Positions 49,206 to 59,278 are shown, counted from the stretch's first letter. The stretch: DNA of 64,000 bases from Sorex araneus (GCF_027595985.1 NC_073308.1:14662511-14726510), one strand, 5' to 3'. Translations and numbers: made by a program. Notes: generated by a model from the sequence alone, not told the origin.

Positions 49206-50021
49206 GCTTAGTTCACTACACAGACCCACACACATCACTGTATAGAAATACAGGGCACCAAAGGTTATTCTTGCTTTTTGCTCTTAGGAAATAGGATCTG
49301 GCATCATGAAGGTTGACAGGAAAAGGTAAAAATGACAGGAGAAAAACGCAAATAATACATGTCTCTCAACTTCCACACGTCTTCTCCTGCTTCCCTCCCA
49401 ACTCTGAATTCTGAAAAATATTTGTGTGACCTGCCAGCTCTGTGGAAAGATCCTTGGTCACCATGGTGACGTTCTTTCTCTCCCAGAGCCTGGCCACATG
49501 TTTTTCTAAGTGGTTTAATCAATTTTCCCTTTCTATCATATTTTTCACCTTTCCAGTCTGAAGATGTCTAGGCCTGCTGGGGCAGGGCATGTGGAGGGTT
49601 CAATTTGGAGCATTCAGGATCCTGGTGGACTCTATGGCCAACCTGAGAGCAGATGGGGCTCCTTCTGGAGCAGAAATCCTGCTGTTTCTGCCATAACCAT
49701 GCCTCCAGACCCCATGCCAGGCTGTTTCATCCGGGGTGCCCTGGAGGGGGGCAGGTGAGACCCCTCCCTGCCCCAAGGAACCCAGCCCTGGCAGTCGAAA
49801 ACCTCCAGTTCTCAACCACCGCCATGCTCACAGTCTCTCTCCACATGCTTGGGCCTAGCCTCATCTAGAAACAAATGTATTTCTGGACTGCACAGCAACT
49901 CATACCTCATACCACTCACACTCCAAGAATACTGCACCACATTTGATGGGGTTTAAAGTAGGAGGCAACCAATCTTGGAGGAAGTTTTTTTTCTTCACAG
50001 ATACATATATGTGAGTCTTGT

Positions 50022-50128
50022 TGTTACTGTTTTTGGCATATCGAATATGCCACAGGTAGCTTGAGCGGGCTACTGGGGCCCGCTCAAGCAAAATCGATGA
50101 ACAAAAGGATGACAGTGCTACAGTGCTA
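50022..50128 (+). mobile_element. Long-family SINE with internal inversion (twin-priming-like)
   Basis: The left half (50022-50062) is the family body in antisense (ttgttactgtttttggcata, cacaggtagcttg). The right half (50071-50128) is the family 3' end in sense (cgctcaagcaaaatcgatg, gacagtgctacagtgctac). The junction is a perfect 12-bp inverted repeat, gcttgagcgggc (50059-50070) / gcccgctcaagc (50078-50089). Flanking acatatatgtg-like repeats may be the target site. Confidence 0.75.
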
Positions 50129-50156
50129 CATATATATGTGTATATGTATGTATACA

Positions 50157-50405
50157 TCACTGTATCACTATCATCCTGTTGTTCATCGATTTGCTTGAGC
50201 AGGCGCCAGTTACGTCTCCATTCGTTGCTGTCGCATGCTAGTGTAGCCTGATGGTGTATTGAGGGCTCTTTCAGGATCAGGTGAATGAGGACCGTCGTTG
50301 TTACTGTTTTTGGCATATTGAGTACGCCACGGGTAGCTTGCCAGGGTCTGCCTTGTGGGTGGGATACTCTCGGTAGCCTCCCGGGCTCTCTGAGAGAGAC
50401 GAAGC
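50157..50405 (-). mobile_element. Long chimeric SINE, antisense, extended version
   Basis: tcactatcatcctgttgttc, cagttacgtctccattcg, then an extra segment (ttgagggctctttcaggatc, ggtgaatgaggacc) before ttactgtttttggcatattg and cttgccagggtctgcc. It shares the extra segment with the copy at 53022. The SOR head is missing. Confidence 0.8.
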
Positions 50406-51166
50406 TTTTTAGGGCTGCCTCTAATCGCCTTTACAGGTGTTCCCAGTCTACTGAATATAAGCTTTTGGTCGACTGGCATGTTGTAACGATCTGCACACTG
50501 ACAAACACGCACCTGCCTGCGTCTCTGGGCAGTACCTGGGACATCTGTGGCCTCAGGTTGATCTCCTTGAGGTTGATGGAGTGCGCCTGTGGTTGTTGAG
50601 CAGCTGGCAGAGCAGGACCCTATCATGAAGGGTCTGTGCCAGGTCGAACACCTGTGCCGAATCCCAGATCACCTGGTGCTTAGCTGACCGTTGTCATCTT
50701 AGTTTGCAAAATTCAGTGTTCACATGAAAAATATGGAAATCAATATACGGACGAGACCGTCAATATAATATACTATAATATAATCTGCTAAATTCATCCC
50801 TACATACTTATTAATTTTTATGATTGTAAATAGTTTCTCATATTAATTCTCCCCAAGTTCATTGCCATTTTGTTTGTCCGCGGTCACCACTGTCCAGACC
50901 CCACTAGAGACCTGTGGGTGCACAGCCCTGTGGGCTGAATGGGAAATCTGTACTGTGGTAGTTTTGAGAGGAGGTTTGTGGTATACACTCTAGTGTTTTC
51001 AGGAAACAGCGTACTTGGCTTGAATTGGTAAGGGAACACAGTTGGCAGTAAGGGGTCTTGATGAACTAGGATGCTTTGGGAGCAGTGCAGGTTGCTTACT
51101 GGCTGTGAAAGTGTGACTTTCTTGCTAGCAGTCAGATGTGGAATAGGTTTATCTGTATGTCAGTGA

Positions 51167-51960
51167 TGTCGGTGGACCCCACTGGTGGCTCATTCAAGTC
51201 AGGAGGAGAGAAAGATAGTCACCTTCTCCCACTCCGCCTCTGCCTCCCGGGACCCGCTGGGAAGACTAGGACTGGTAAAGTCTAGCAATGAGCCCCTGCT
51301 CAGCATGGGCCTGAGCCCTGCCAGCCCCACCAGGTGGCCGTGAGGGCACACCTGAAGTCCGCTTGGTCTTCTCGGCCATGGGAGTCGATCCCGGCCACCC
51401 GATTTCTCTGGGAGCCATGGACTCAGGCTGGAGTGAGGACTCAGTCTTTGTGGGAAAGGAGAAACTAGTCCCAGGCCTGACCCAGGATTACCAGGGTTCT
51501 TGTCTCGCTCACAGAAAAGAATTTCAGGAGTAGACAAGCAGTGAAGTAAAACAGGTTTTATTTGGATGATCTTTGAAGGGAAGGAGGAAGAGAAAATGGG
51601 AGATTATGGAGAGTAAGAGGTACAAGACATGGAGAAGAAACCGTTGGACACAGAGCAGATGACACCTCGTTCTGTTTTGTAGTGTATCCTGGTGTCACTT
51701 TCTGTGAATGTGGTCAGGTAGAGTTGTTTTTGTTGTTGTTGTTGGGCTTTTCTTTGTCTTTTTTGGTGGGGTGGGGGTGGGCTAAAATATAGGAAGAAAA
51801 ATGCGATGTATGTGTCCAGTATGTATATTTTGTTTTTTTGTTTTGCAAGAAGAGTTGAACTCTTTTTGATAATGAGTAAATGGTGGAAAATGAAAAAAAA
51901 AAAAAAAAGAGAGAGTAATGCAAGGGAGAATGCGGGCTTCTCCAAGGGTGGAGAGAGCAT
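51167..51960 (-). mobile_element. ERV LTR, antisense, partial, interrupted
   Basis: TGTCGGTGGACCCC at 51167 matches the end of the solo LTR at 47634. Homology runs through the U5 region and AATAAA (minus strand, near 51557-51562). It then breaks at about 51600-51905, and resumes at gcaagggagaatgcgggcttctccaagg to about 51960. No TG/CA right end or target-site duplication is visible. Confidence 0.65.
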
Positions 51961-51982
51961 ATATACATACATACATACATAC

Positions 51983-52014
<32 letters not shown>

Positions 52015-52022
52015 ATGTATAT
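51958..52022. repeat. TA/CATA/GT compound microsatellite
   Basis: (ATAC)n, then (AT)n, then (GT)n; it lies where the solo LTR has its own short T/A-rich segment near the TATA region. Confidence 0.9.
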
Positions 52023-52036
52023 GCACACAAAGCTCA

Positions 52037-52202
52037 ACTTTGTTTTTGGTTCATACATGGCGATGCTCAGGGGTTACTCCTGGCTCTGCACTCAGGAATC
52101 ACTCCTGGTAGTGCTTGGGGACCATATGGGATGCCAGGGATAGACCCTGGGTCAGCCGCCTGCAAGGCAAATGCCCTACCTGTTGGACTACAGCTCCAGC
52201 TC
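52037..52202 (-). mobile_element. SOR-like SINE, antisense (left arm of inverted pair)
   Basis: ttggttcatacatggcgatgc to ggactacagctccagctcc. The flanks gctcaacttt and gctcaaccttt suggest the target site. It sits 27 bp from a sense copy. Confidence 0.88.
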
Positions 52203-52228
52203 CAAGGCTCAACCTTTAACAATATGCT

Positions 52229-52409
52229 AGTGAGGGGGGCTGGAGTGATAGCACAGAGGGTAGGGCGTTTGCCTTGCACGCGGCCGACCCGGGTTCAAAT
52301 CCCAGCATCCCATATGGTCCCCTGAGCACCACCAGGAGTAATTCCTGAGTGCAGAGCCAGGAGTAACCCCTGTGCATCGCCGGGTGTGACCCCAAAAAAA
52401 AAAAAAACC
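52229..52409 (+). mobile_element. Young SOR-like SINE, sense, with 14-bp TSD
   Basis: gggggctggagtgatagcac to gggtgtgaccccaaaa plus a 15-A tail; close to the consensus implied by all copies. The perfect duplication caatatgctagtga lies directly before it and after its tail (about 52410-52424). Confidence 0.95.
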
Positions 52410-52539
52410 CAATATGCTAGTGATTGCTTATAGAAGGGCTTAATGGCCCCTGGGTGAAATACAACAATCTTCACACTCTTTCCTCTAAGGAAACTTTAGG
52501 GGAACATTTTTAGCGGTTTTTTCATAACAAACAATACAA

Positions 52540-52700
52540 AATAAATTATTTTGGTTCTGTTTTGGAGTAGGGATTGGGGTTCAGGATGGAAACATCTGAA
52601 ATATGGTGGTGGGAAGGTGTAAAGGTGGTGGGATTGGTGTTTGAATATTGAATATAATCAAACATTGTTAACTACTTCATAAAATAAAAAAAAATTGAAA
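52540..52700 (+). mobile_element. L1-like 3' end, sense
   Basis: ggtggtgggaaggtgtaaag, ggtgtttgaatattgaatat and cataaaataaaaaaaaattg resemble the sense reading of the other L1-like ends in this window (ggtgtttgagtattgtataa in the element at 28068). Confidence 0.5.
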
Positions 52701-52854
52701 AAAAATCCTGCTGTGTCACTCTGAAAAGAGCCATTCTGCCTCAGGAGTGCCCATTTCTCCTGACCTGCATAAGCTGCTTATATCTAGAGCCTTTTTTTCT
52801 TTTATTATTTTTATTTTTTTTTTAACATCTAGAACTCCTGACATGCAGGCTTTG

Positions 52855-53015
52855 AAAGTAAGGTCAGAGATATAGTACAAGGGGTAAGGCGGCTTTGCCT
52901 CACATTGTGCCCACCCAATACTGCATATGGTCCCCCAACTCTGCCAAGATTGATCCCTGGGCACAGAGCTGGGAGTAAGCTTGACATCTCTGGTTGTCCC
53001 AATCCACCTCTGGTC
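52855..53015 (+). mobile_element. SOR-like SINE, sense, old
   Basis: gtcagagatatagtacaagg head, ctgcatatggtcccccaac, gcacagagctgggagtaagc; the tail is degraded. Confidence 0.65.
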
Positions 53016-53018
53016 AAA

Positions 53019-53021
<3 letters not shown>

Positions 53022-53062
<41 letters not shown>

Positions 53063-53295
53063 GTTGATTGTCGAATTTCTCAAGCGGTCTCAGTAACGTC
53101 TCCATTCGTCCTAGCCCTGAGATTTTAGAAGCCTCTCTTGACTCATTCTTCCCAACGATGCCACATTGGAGGCTCTTTCGGGGTCAAGGGAATGAGACCC
53201 AGCTTGTTACTGGTTTTGGCATATGAATATGCCATGGGGAGTTTGCGAGGCTCTCTCATGTGGGCAGGAGACTCTCGGTAGCTTGCCAGGTTTTC
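53022..53295 (-). mobile_element. Long chimeric SINE, antisense, with (ATC)n tail
   Basis: (ATC)13-type run, then ctgttgattgtcgaatttc, cagtaacgtctccattcg, an extra segment (cctagccctgagattttag, gatgccacattggaggctc), ggttttggcatatgaatatg and gctctctcatgtgggcagg. The microsatellite is the expanded GAT-rich tail of the SINE. There is no SOR head at the right end. Confidence 0.8.
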
Positions 53296-54059
53296 CCAGA
53301 AGGAGAACTAGGCTATAAGATGTAGTGTGGCCACTTTGCAGCCTCGCGCTTCCTAGAGCTTGGTTTTCCAGTCTCTAGATGTTAGCCATTGGTGGGATTA
53401 CATGGCGCCGGGGGTAGTCCCTGGGTGTGACTGCCTACCTACTGGAAAGTGGGAAATCTGGGTGGAAGCCCAGTCCCGATCCGAACATGCTTGGAGGTCA
53501 CAGCCCCGGGTCCCACACACCTGGGTTCCTCTGCCGGTTCCTTCATGCGGGAGGCTCCTCCAAAGGCGCAGAGAGGGGCCTTGAGCATGGCTGTGGCTAG
53601 GCTCTGGAGGTCTTCGGCCGCGGGAGCGCTGCTGGGGGCTGGAAGGGAAGCTGGAACTCACCCCCTCCCAGGGGCCCCCGGGGAAGACTGCCAGGCGCGG
53701 GGGCAAGAGACTCTCTGCCCTCATCAAAAAAAAAGTAAAACAAAAACAGACCCACTGGCACCCCGGGAGCAACAACCGGGTGGGGAGTAGAGACCCAGGA
53801 ACTGCAGAGGTGGACGCCCTCCCCTCCGCCTCTCCCTAAAATCCCAACCGAAAAAGTGGGTGTGGGGAGAATGGTAGAGAGATAAAGTGAAAAGGAGGGT
53901 CGAGGGGAGCTAAAACCGGCCTAGCAGATGAGTCTTTCCGCCCTGGCGCCCTGGAGCCTGACGAGGCCGGCCTCAGAGCGGGGCGACGGGTCCCAGGCTC
54001 GATAGGGAGATGGTTTAGGAGCAAATACGCTTATGGTATAAAAGCAGATGCAGGTGTTT

Positions 54060-54740
54060 TCTTCTTTTTTCTGTTTATTTTTCGTGGCCACATCCGGAGG
54101 TGCCCGGGGCTCACTCCTGGGCGCTGGGGGCCCGCCGTCCTCAGCCCGGCTGGTCCCCGGGTCCTCGCTGCCGGCCAGTTCCTACCCGGTGACACGGACG
54201 AGCGCGCGCGCCCCTGCCGCTGACCGCCGGGCCCCCTGCCCCCCGGGGGCCGAGGGAGGGCTCCTGGCGCCGGGGCAGGGCGCGGGACGGACCCTGCTCA
54301 GAAGCTGCTCCGGGCGCGGGACGTGCGAGCAGCGGCCCCGACAGCCGGCCCGGCCGCCACCGCCGAGCTTCTGCCGGACGCTCGGATTCTCCCCCCAGCC
54401 CGCTCCTCGTTTCAGCTTCGGGGACCCGGGGACGGCCGTCAGTGCTGCGGGCGGAGCGACGAGGCGGGGCAGGGGGCGGAGCCGCGGCGCGCCGCTGACC
54501 CGGAAGCGCTCCCGCCGGCCCGGAAGCGGATCCGCGGGGCGAGGCGCCGCTGAGGCGCCGGGTGGCGGCGGGCGGCGCGGGCGGCCCGATGGTGCGGAAG
54601 GCGGCGCGGCGGCGGGAGGATGAGCTCGCCCCGGGAGCGCGCCGCCGAGCTGGCCCGCTTCTACACCGTCACCGACGCGCAGCGACACCCGCGGGGCCAC
54701 ACGGTGTATAAGGTCACGGCCCGGGTGAGTGGCGGCGCGG
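54060..54740 (+). promoter_or_regulatory. RPS6KC1: RPS6KC1 CpG-island promoter
   Basis: CpG-dense interval around the first coding exon. Two ETS-type sites, CCGGAAGC at 54500-54507 and 54520-54527, lie 93-120 bp before the ATG. A tataaaag at 54038-54045 is probably too far upstream to be the core promoter. Large open frames on both strands here reflect GC content. Confidence 0.75.
54620..54724 (+). CDS. RPS6KC1: RPS6KC1 coding exon 1
   Basis: 105 bp, 35 codons: MSSPRERAAELARFYTVTDA, then QRHPRGHTVYKVTAR, donor gcccgg|gtgagt in phase 0. Human reads MTSYRERSADLARFYTVTEP. The ATG has an A at -3 region (gaggATGa), moderate context, but N-terminal conservation fixes it. Confidence 0.94.
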
Positions 54741-57700
54741 GGCGCTGGCCGCGGTCCTGACTGGGGGTGACGGGCGGGCGGGGGCGGGCGCCGACCCGGG
54801 AGAGGGTCGGTCCGGCGAGGCCGCGCGCACGCTCCGCGGCTCACGGCGGGCTTTGCTTCCAGAACCGAGTTTTATTTTCTCTTTATGGGGGCACGTAGGG
54901 CACCCCCTGCCTTGCCGTCCGGGAGCGGCCGAGCAGACGAGAGAGTGAGAGATGCGGACCTGGGCCGCACCCCAGGGTGCTGGAGCCACGAGCCCAACCT
55001 GACTCTGCGCTCAGGCATCAGCCCGGCTCTGTGCTCGGGGCTGACTCCCCCCGGCTCTGTGCTCGGGGCTGACTCCCGGCTCTGTGCTCGGGGCTGATTC
55101 CTGACTGTGCTCAGGGATGCTTCCTGGCCTCGTGCTCAGGGCTCACTCCGGATCAGTGTTCAGGGATTGCTTCTGGCTCTGGGCTCAGGAATTACTCCTG
55201 GCTCTGTGCTTAGGGCTCACCCTCTGCTATGCATTCAGGGAACCCTATGGGACGCCAGGGATTGAACCCTGTAAGCCTTGTGCAAAGCGGGTGCCCTGTC
55301 CGGCCCTATTAAATAGTTACTCCTTTTGAAGACAGAGGAGCAGAGCACCTTCCCTCAGGAGGCTGGGCCAGGGGGGTGATGCTGTTTCTCCCAGGAGGTG
55401 GAATGCGCTGGCGTCCGTAGTTCCTGCGCCTGACTTGGCTGCTTGAGGAGCCCCCTCAGGTGCTGTCTGAGGGGCAGCATTGCGGTGTTGCAAGCTCCGG
55501 GGTGTATTGGGTCCCTGGAGAGCTGTCCCCTTCTGAAACCACTCCCGACTCTGTGGGCAGTTCTCTGAGGCCAGGAGGGTTTGCATCGGGTGGTGACTAA
55601 TAGGTTTTCTAATTTAACGACTTTATGTAGGACCTCTGCTCTTTTCTCCTTCTCTCTTTCAAGCGCACCAAGTGGTACTTGGGGCCGACTCCTGGCTCTG
55701 TGCTGGGGACATGATTGAGTGATTCTTGCAGAGATTTCCTTTAATTCTCAGCGGAAGGAGGTACAGATGTGAGCTATGCTCAGCCCTGCTCTCGGTGGCA
55801 TCACCGTGCTCAGTTTACAGAGCTCCTGCCTTGGGCAAGGGCTTCCCCGCACCAGACACTGAGTGCGGCCTCTGCCCTGTGTTCCTTGAGCATGAAAGCA
55901 AAGGTGGGCTTGTATCTGTCCACCTTCCTGCTCTCTATTCATGTACCTGCTTTGAGGCTCAGCCGTGGCTTCCTCCACGGGCAGCAGGTGCTGTGCCATT
56001 GAGGCAGAATCCTCGCCCCGGTGGGCTTTTGTTTGCCAAGGACTGTGTTGCCTTTGGAGCTCATGATGTGGCAGTGGAGACACAGTTTGTCCTCAGTAGA
56101 TCCTTCTGTTCAAAGTGTGCCGTTTGCTGTGTCTCGACAACACGGTCGTGTGGGAGCCACCACACAGTGGGCACTGTGGGTCTCCGAGCTCCTTAGCAGG
56201 ACGCCTCCTCCCAACCACCTCCGGCCACCACTGGGCGACTCTGATTGGAGATTAGCTTGTCTGGCCTGGAATTTTGTGTAAATGGAATCATACAGCATGC
56301 GCTTAATTTTCTTTTAAAACTTTTTAAAACTTATTTGTGGCTTTTCCTGAAGCGATTTTCAGCAGGTGAGTGCTGGGGGCTGGTGAGGGAGGGTGTACAG
56401 TGGCAAATGTGCTTGGCTCAGAAGCTTAGAAGTGTCTTAGCTGTCAAGTGAACCACTCCTTGACTCTTGTTTTATTTGCCCTTGCTTGGTTTTTGACTCT
56501 TGCCTGTTTTGCTGACCCTCTGGGGCAGTTGCTAGGTGATTATCTTTTTTTTTTTTTTCCTTAAATTTTGGGGCACTCTCAGTGGTGCACAGAACTTTCT
56601 CCTGGCTCTGCACTCAGGGATCAGTACTGGCAGGGCCCAGGGCATCCTCTGGTGCCAAGGATCAAACTGGGTCAGTGCATGAAAGGCAGGCACCCGCCCT
56701 GCTGCTCTGTCTCTCCTGTCCTCCAGGTGCGTTTCATACACAGTTTCAGTCCCTTCCTCACCTTCTCGCCGTAGGTTTTGTTGCTCTGTTGAGGGAACCC
56801 TCAGGCCTGGCCCCATGGCTTGTCCACCCTGCTGAGTGCATTCGGGGTGTACGGTTGAGCTTTGCTCTGCCACTCGTGCTCCCTGGGGCTGCCCTTCCTG
56901 GTGTGCTGCTTGCACAGCATTTTCTGGCTGAGCTGCTTGCCAGAGCCCGACATTCAGCCGTGGGGCTCCCACTTTGGGGCTGCCTGTGGTTGGAAGTTGT
57001 GTGTGGCACCAGAGATCACAGCAAAGCTGCCAGGGCCAGCAGCAGCCCTGGGGTAAGCTGTCACTCACAGGAGAAGGCTCTCAGCCATTCAGCTCCCCCC
57101 CACCTTTTTCCTTGTGTTTGGTCACACCTGGGCCTACTCAGAGATAACCCCTAGGGGTGCTCAGGGAGCCATGTGCTGCTGGGAATTGAACCGAGGTTTG
57201 TTACATGCAGAGCAAGTACCTTAACTCTTTCTACTATCTTTCAGCCCTGTTTTTCATTCTTTTTTTTTTTTTTTTTGCTTTTTGGGTCACACCTGGCGAT
57301 GCACAGGCATTACTCCTGGCTCTTCACTCAGGAATTACTCCTGGCAGTGCTCAAGGGACCATATGGGATGCTGGGATTCGAACCCGGGTCAGCTGCGTGC
57401 AAGGCAAACGCCCTACCCGTTGTGCTATCGCTCCAGCCCCCTGTTTTTCATTCTTATTGTTAAAGCCAAAAGCTGTTTCCAACATTTTAACAAGTATATT
57501 TGAAAATGTAAGTCCTGTGTTTCATCTTGCTTATTCATAAGTTAAATGCTCAGGTACCAAGATCTGATGTTGAACCACACCCTTATCAACATTAAGGATC
57601 TTGATTTTCCTTGATCTTGACTAGAAGTTTGTTTTACCATGGAGTGGCAGCATTGTCGCCGTAGGATCTGCAGTGAGAATACAGCTCAGCAGACATTTAC

Positions 57701-58021
57701 GCTGGAACTTCCTGGCAGAGCTGTGGTCTCTGGGGTTTGAGGCTTAGTGATGTGGGAGACATTGATTCCCCATTGTCCACTCTGCTCTCCAGACCTTCAT
57801 TGCTTAGGAAGCTTCTTCCTTCCAGAGAACTGAGAACTCTCAAAGGGCTGGAGGGGCGATTTGTGTAGGTGCAGCTCCTGGCTGGGCTCAGGGGAACCTT
57901 CGGGGTGCTGGGGGTTGAACCAGGGTCAACTGCATACAGGGCTAGTGCCCTGCCTGCTGTATATCTCTCTGGCCCAAATTCTGCAGCTTTATATGTGTGT
58001 GTGTGTGCTTGATCACACACA

Positions 58022-58061
<40 letters not shown>

Positions 58062-58967
58062 TGTGTGTCTTGTGTGGAAGCCACTGGAGCCATGCCTGAC
58101 GGTGCTGGGAGTTGGACCTGGGGCCTGGTATGTGTAGGCCTGTGCTCCAGCCTACCAGCACTCATTGGCAACTACAAGAAAGACTGCATGCAGCTGACCC
58201 CGCTTCGATCCCTGGCATCTCATATGGTCCCCCTAGCACCTCCAGGAGTAATTACTGAGTGCAGATCCAAGCAACCCCGGAGCATCTCCAGATGTGACTC
58301 AAAAAACCAAAAAAAAAAAATTGCATTTGTACACTCGGCTCAGTGCAGTTTCCTTTCTGTTTTTTTTTTGTTTATTTGTTTTGTTTTGTTATTTTAATTT
58401 TTTGACCACACACAATGATGCTCAGGGGTTACTCCTGGTTCTGCACCCAGGAATCATTCCTAGTGGTTCTCAGAGGACCCTATGGGATGCTGGGGATCGA
58501 ACTTGAGTTGTTCTCGTGCAAGGCAAGCACCCTCCCTGCTGTCCCATTATTCTGGCCCTGCCTCTGTGGTTTGTGTTTGGATCATACCCCGTGGTTCTGG
58601 TGCTGGTCTTGGTTAGTCAGTGCCTGTGGAGCTATAGTGTGGAACTTGGGGCACTAGTGTTCAGGCTTGTGCACCAGCCTTGTGAACACCCTCCTGGCCC
58701 TGCAGTGGCTTTTTAAGCGTGCTGGGGCCACCCCCTGCCAGTGTTCCCTAGTGCCGGCTCAGGGCTCTGGGCGGGGGGCTCTGGTGTGGAGTGTTTGGGG
58801 AGGGAAACCCTGCTGAGATGGGCTGCTTTCCCTTTCGGCACACGGACCTTTCACATCAGTGCTGCAGAAAGCATGCAGACATGCAGGTCTGGCGTTCAGC
58901 AATGACTCCATATTTCTATGTTTTGTTTTAGGTTGTTTCACGAAGAAACCCAGAGGATGTCCAGGAG
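54620..58967 (+). CDS. RPS6KC1: RPS6KC1, first two coding exons (gene continues beyond window)
   Basis: Joining 54620-54724 and 58932-58967 gives the first 47 residues of RPS6KC1 (RPK118), an endosomal protein with an N-terminal PX domain that binds PI3P, a MIT domain and a kinase-like C-terminus related to S6 kinase; it binds sphingosine kinase 1 and peroxiredoxin-3. The visible part is the beginning of the PX domain. No third exon was found up to 64000. Confidence 0.92.
54999..55310 (-). mobile_element. SOR-like SINE expanded into a 25-bp minisatellite, antisense
   Basis: About ten tandem versions of 'ggctctgtgctcggggctgactcc' run from about 55000 to 55240, followed by an ordinary SINE remainder (accctatgggacgccaggga, gtgcaaagcgggtgccc). 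Units near the SINE remainder are the most SINE-like; those on the left are the most homogeneous. Confidence 0.8.
55311..56547. other. RPS6KC1: RPS6KC1 intron 1, unassigned part
   Basis: No SINE core, exon or RNA gene recognised. A 156-codon plus-strand frame (55726-56196) and its antisense shadow have no family resemblance. Confidence 0.5.
56548..56722 (-). mobile_element. SOR-like SINE, antisense
   Basis: T-run, ttggggcactctcagtggtgc, tctgcactcagggatcag, and an eroded head ending ctgctctgtctctcctgtcc. Confidence 0.75.
57107..57442 (-). mobile_element. Two adjacent antisense SOR-like SINEs, the second young with TSD
   Basis: An old copy (57107-57247; gtttggtcacacctgggcc to ctatctttcagccc) is followed by a consensus-like copy (57259-57442; poly-T to gctatcgctccagcccc). 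The second has the perfect duplication ctgtttttcattctt just before the poly-T and again from about 57442. Confidence 0.9.
57870..57977 (-). mobile_element. SOR-like SINE, antisense, truncated
   Basis: tcctggctgggctcagggg, ttcggggtgctgggggttg, ctgtatatctctctggccc; the tail half is missing. Confidence 0.65.
57995..58075. repeat. (GT)n then (CA)n then GT compound microsatellite
   Basis: (TG)8 at about 57996-58009, cttgat, (CA)n to about 58058 with one interruption, then ttgtgtgtgtcttgtgtgg. The GT and CA parts are complementary, so the tract can fold on itself. Confidence 0.92.
58168..58320 (+). mobile_element. SOR-like SINE, sense, 5'-truncated
   Basis: gcagctgaccccgcttcgatcc, catctcatatggtccccc, gagtaattactgagtgcag and a tail ccagatgtgactcaaaaaacc plus A11. 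Confidence 0.75.
58392..58705 (-). mobile_element. Two antisense SOR-like SINEs in tandem
   Basis: The first (58392-58558) is near complete: attttttgaccacacacaatg, gaccctatgggatgctgggg, ccattattctggccc. The second (58562-58705) is an old derivative with gtttggatcataccccgtgg and ending tggccctgc. Confidence 0.7.
58932..58967 (+). CDS. RPS6KC1: RPS6KC1 coding exon 2 (36-bp microexon)
   Basis: Acceptor ttttgttttag, sequence VVSRRNPEDVQE, donor caggag|gtaatg. Twelve codons, phase 0 at both sides, identical to the human peptide at this position. The small size and lack of Met make it easy to miss. Confidence 0.93.
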
Positions 58968-59099
58968 GTAATGTGTTTATCCACATGAGAAATTAATTTT
59001 TATCTGTTTGACAAAAATTGAATTGCTTATGTTCTTGAGGAAATTGATGCATCTGTTAGTTTTTATATTATGTACGTGTGGTAATTTACTATTATTATT

Positions 59100-59278
59100 T
59101 TCTTCATTTTGGGGCCACACTTAGCAGTGTGCAGGGCTTTCTCCTGGCTCTGTGCTCAGGGGTCACTCTTGGAGAGGGGAGTTCCAGGGGCCCTGTGTGT
59201 TATCCCATATGTGGGGATTGGGCCAGGGTTGGCTGCTTGTGAGGCAAGTGCCTTAACCCCCGTATTAGCTCTTAGTTC
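59100..59278 (-). mobile_element. SOR-like SINE, antisense, in RPS6KC1 intron 2
   Basis: attttggggccacacttagcag, gctctgtgctcaggggtcac, tatgtggggattgggccagg; the head is eroded (gtattagctctta). Confidence 0.7.

Larger units (their letters stand above)
44606..54060. other. ANGEL2-RPS6KC1 intergenic region, repeat-dominated
   Basis: Apart from the listed mobile elements, I see no exons. Stretches without a call are 45604-46240, 46510-46840, 48965-50020, 50410-51160 and 53300-54050; they carry only short non-homologous frames. Confidence 0.6.

Noticed and set aside
47634-51960. A complete provirus between the two same-orientation LTRs
   Set aside because: No gag, pol or env reading lies between 48693 and 51166, the first LTR has its own flanking duplication inside a SINE, and the second is broken.
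51600-52030. Frames rich in Tyr/Ile/His from the TA/GT tract
   Set aside because: They translate a microsatellite and adjoining SINE sequence.
53022-53060. Aspartate-rich or Ile-rich proteins from the (ATC)n tract
   Set aside because: These are translations of a trinucleotide repeat that is the tail of a SINE.
54182-54844. 220-codon minus-strand and 191-codon plus-strand frames around RPS6KC1 exon 1
   Set aside because: Same CpG-island artefact; no conserved motif, and they overlap the promoter and first exon.
55726-56196. 156-codon plus-strand frame in RPS6KC1 intron 1
   Set aside because: Cys-rich, low-similarity peptide with a comparable antisense frame; no family resemblance and no promoter or poly(A) signal.
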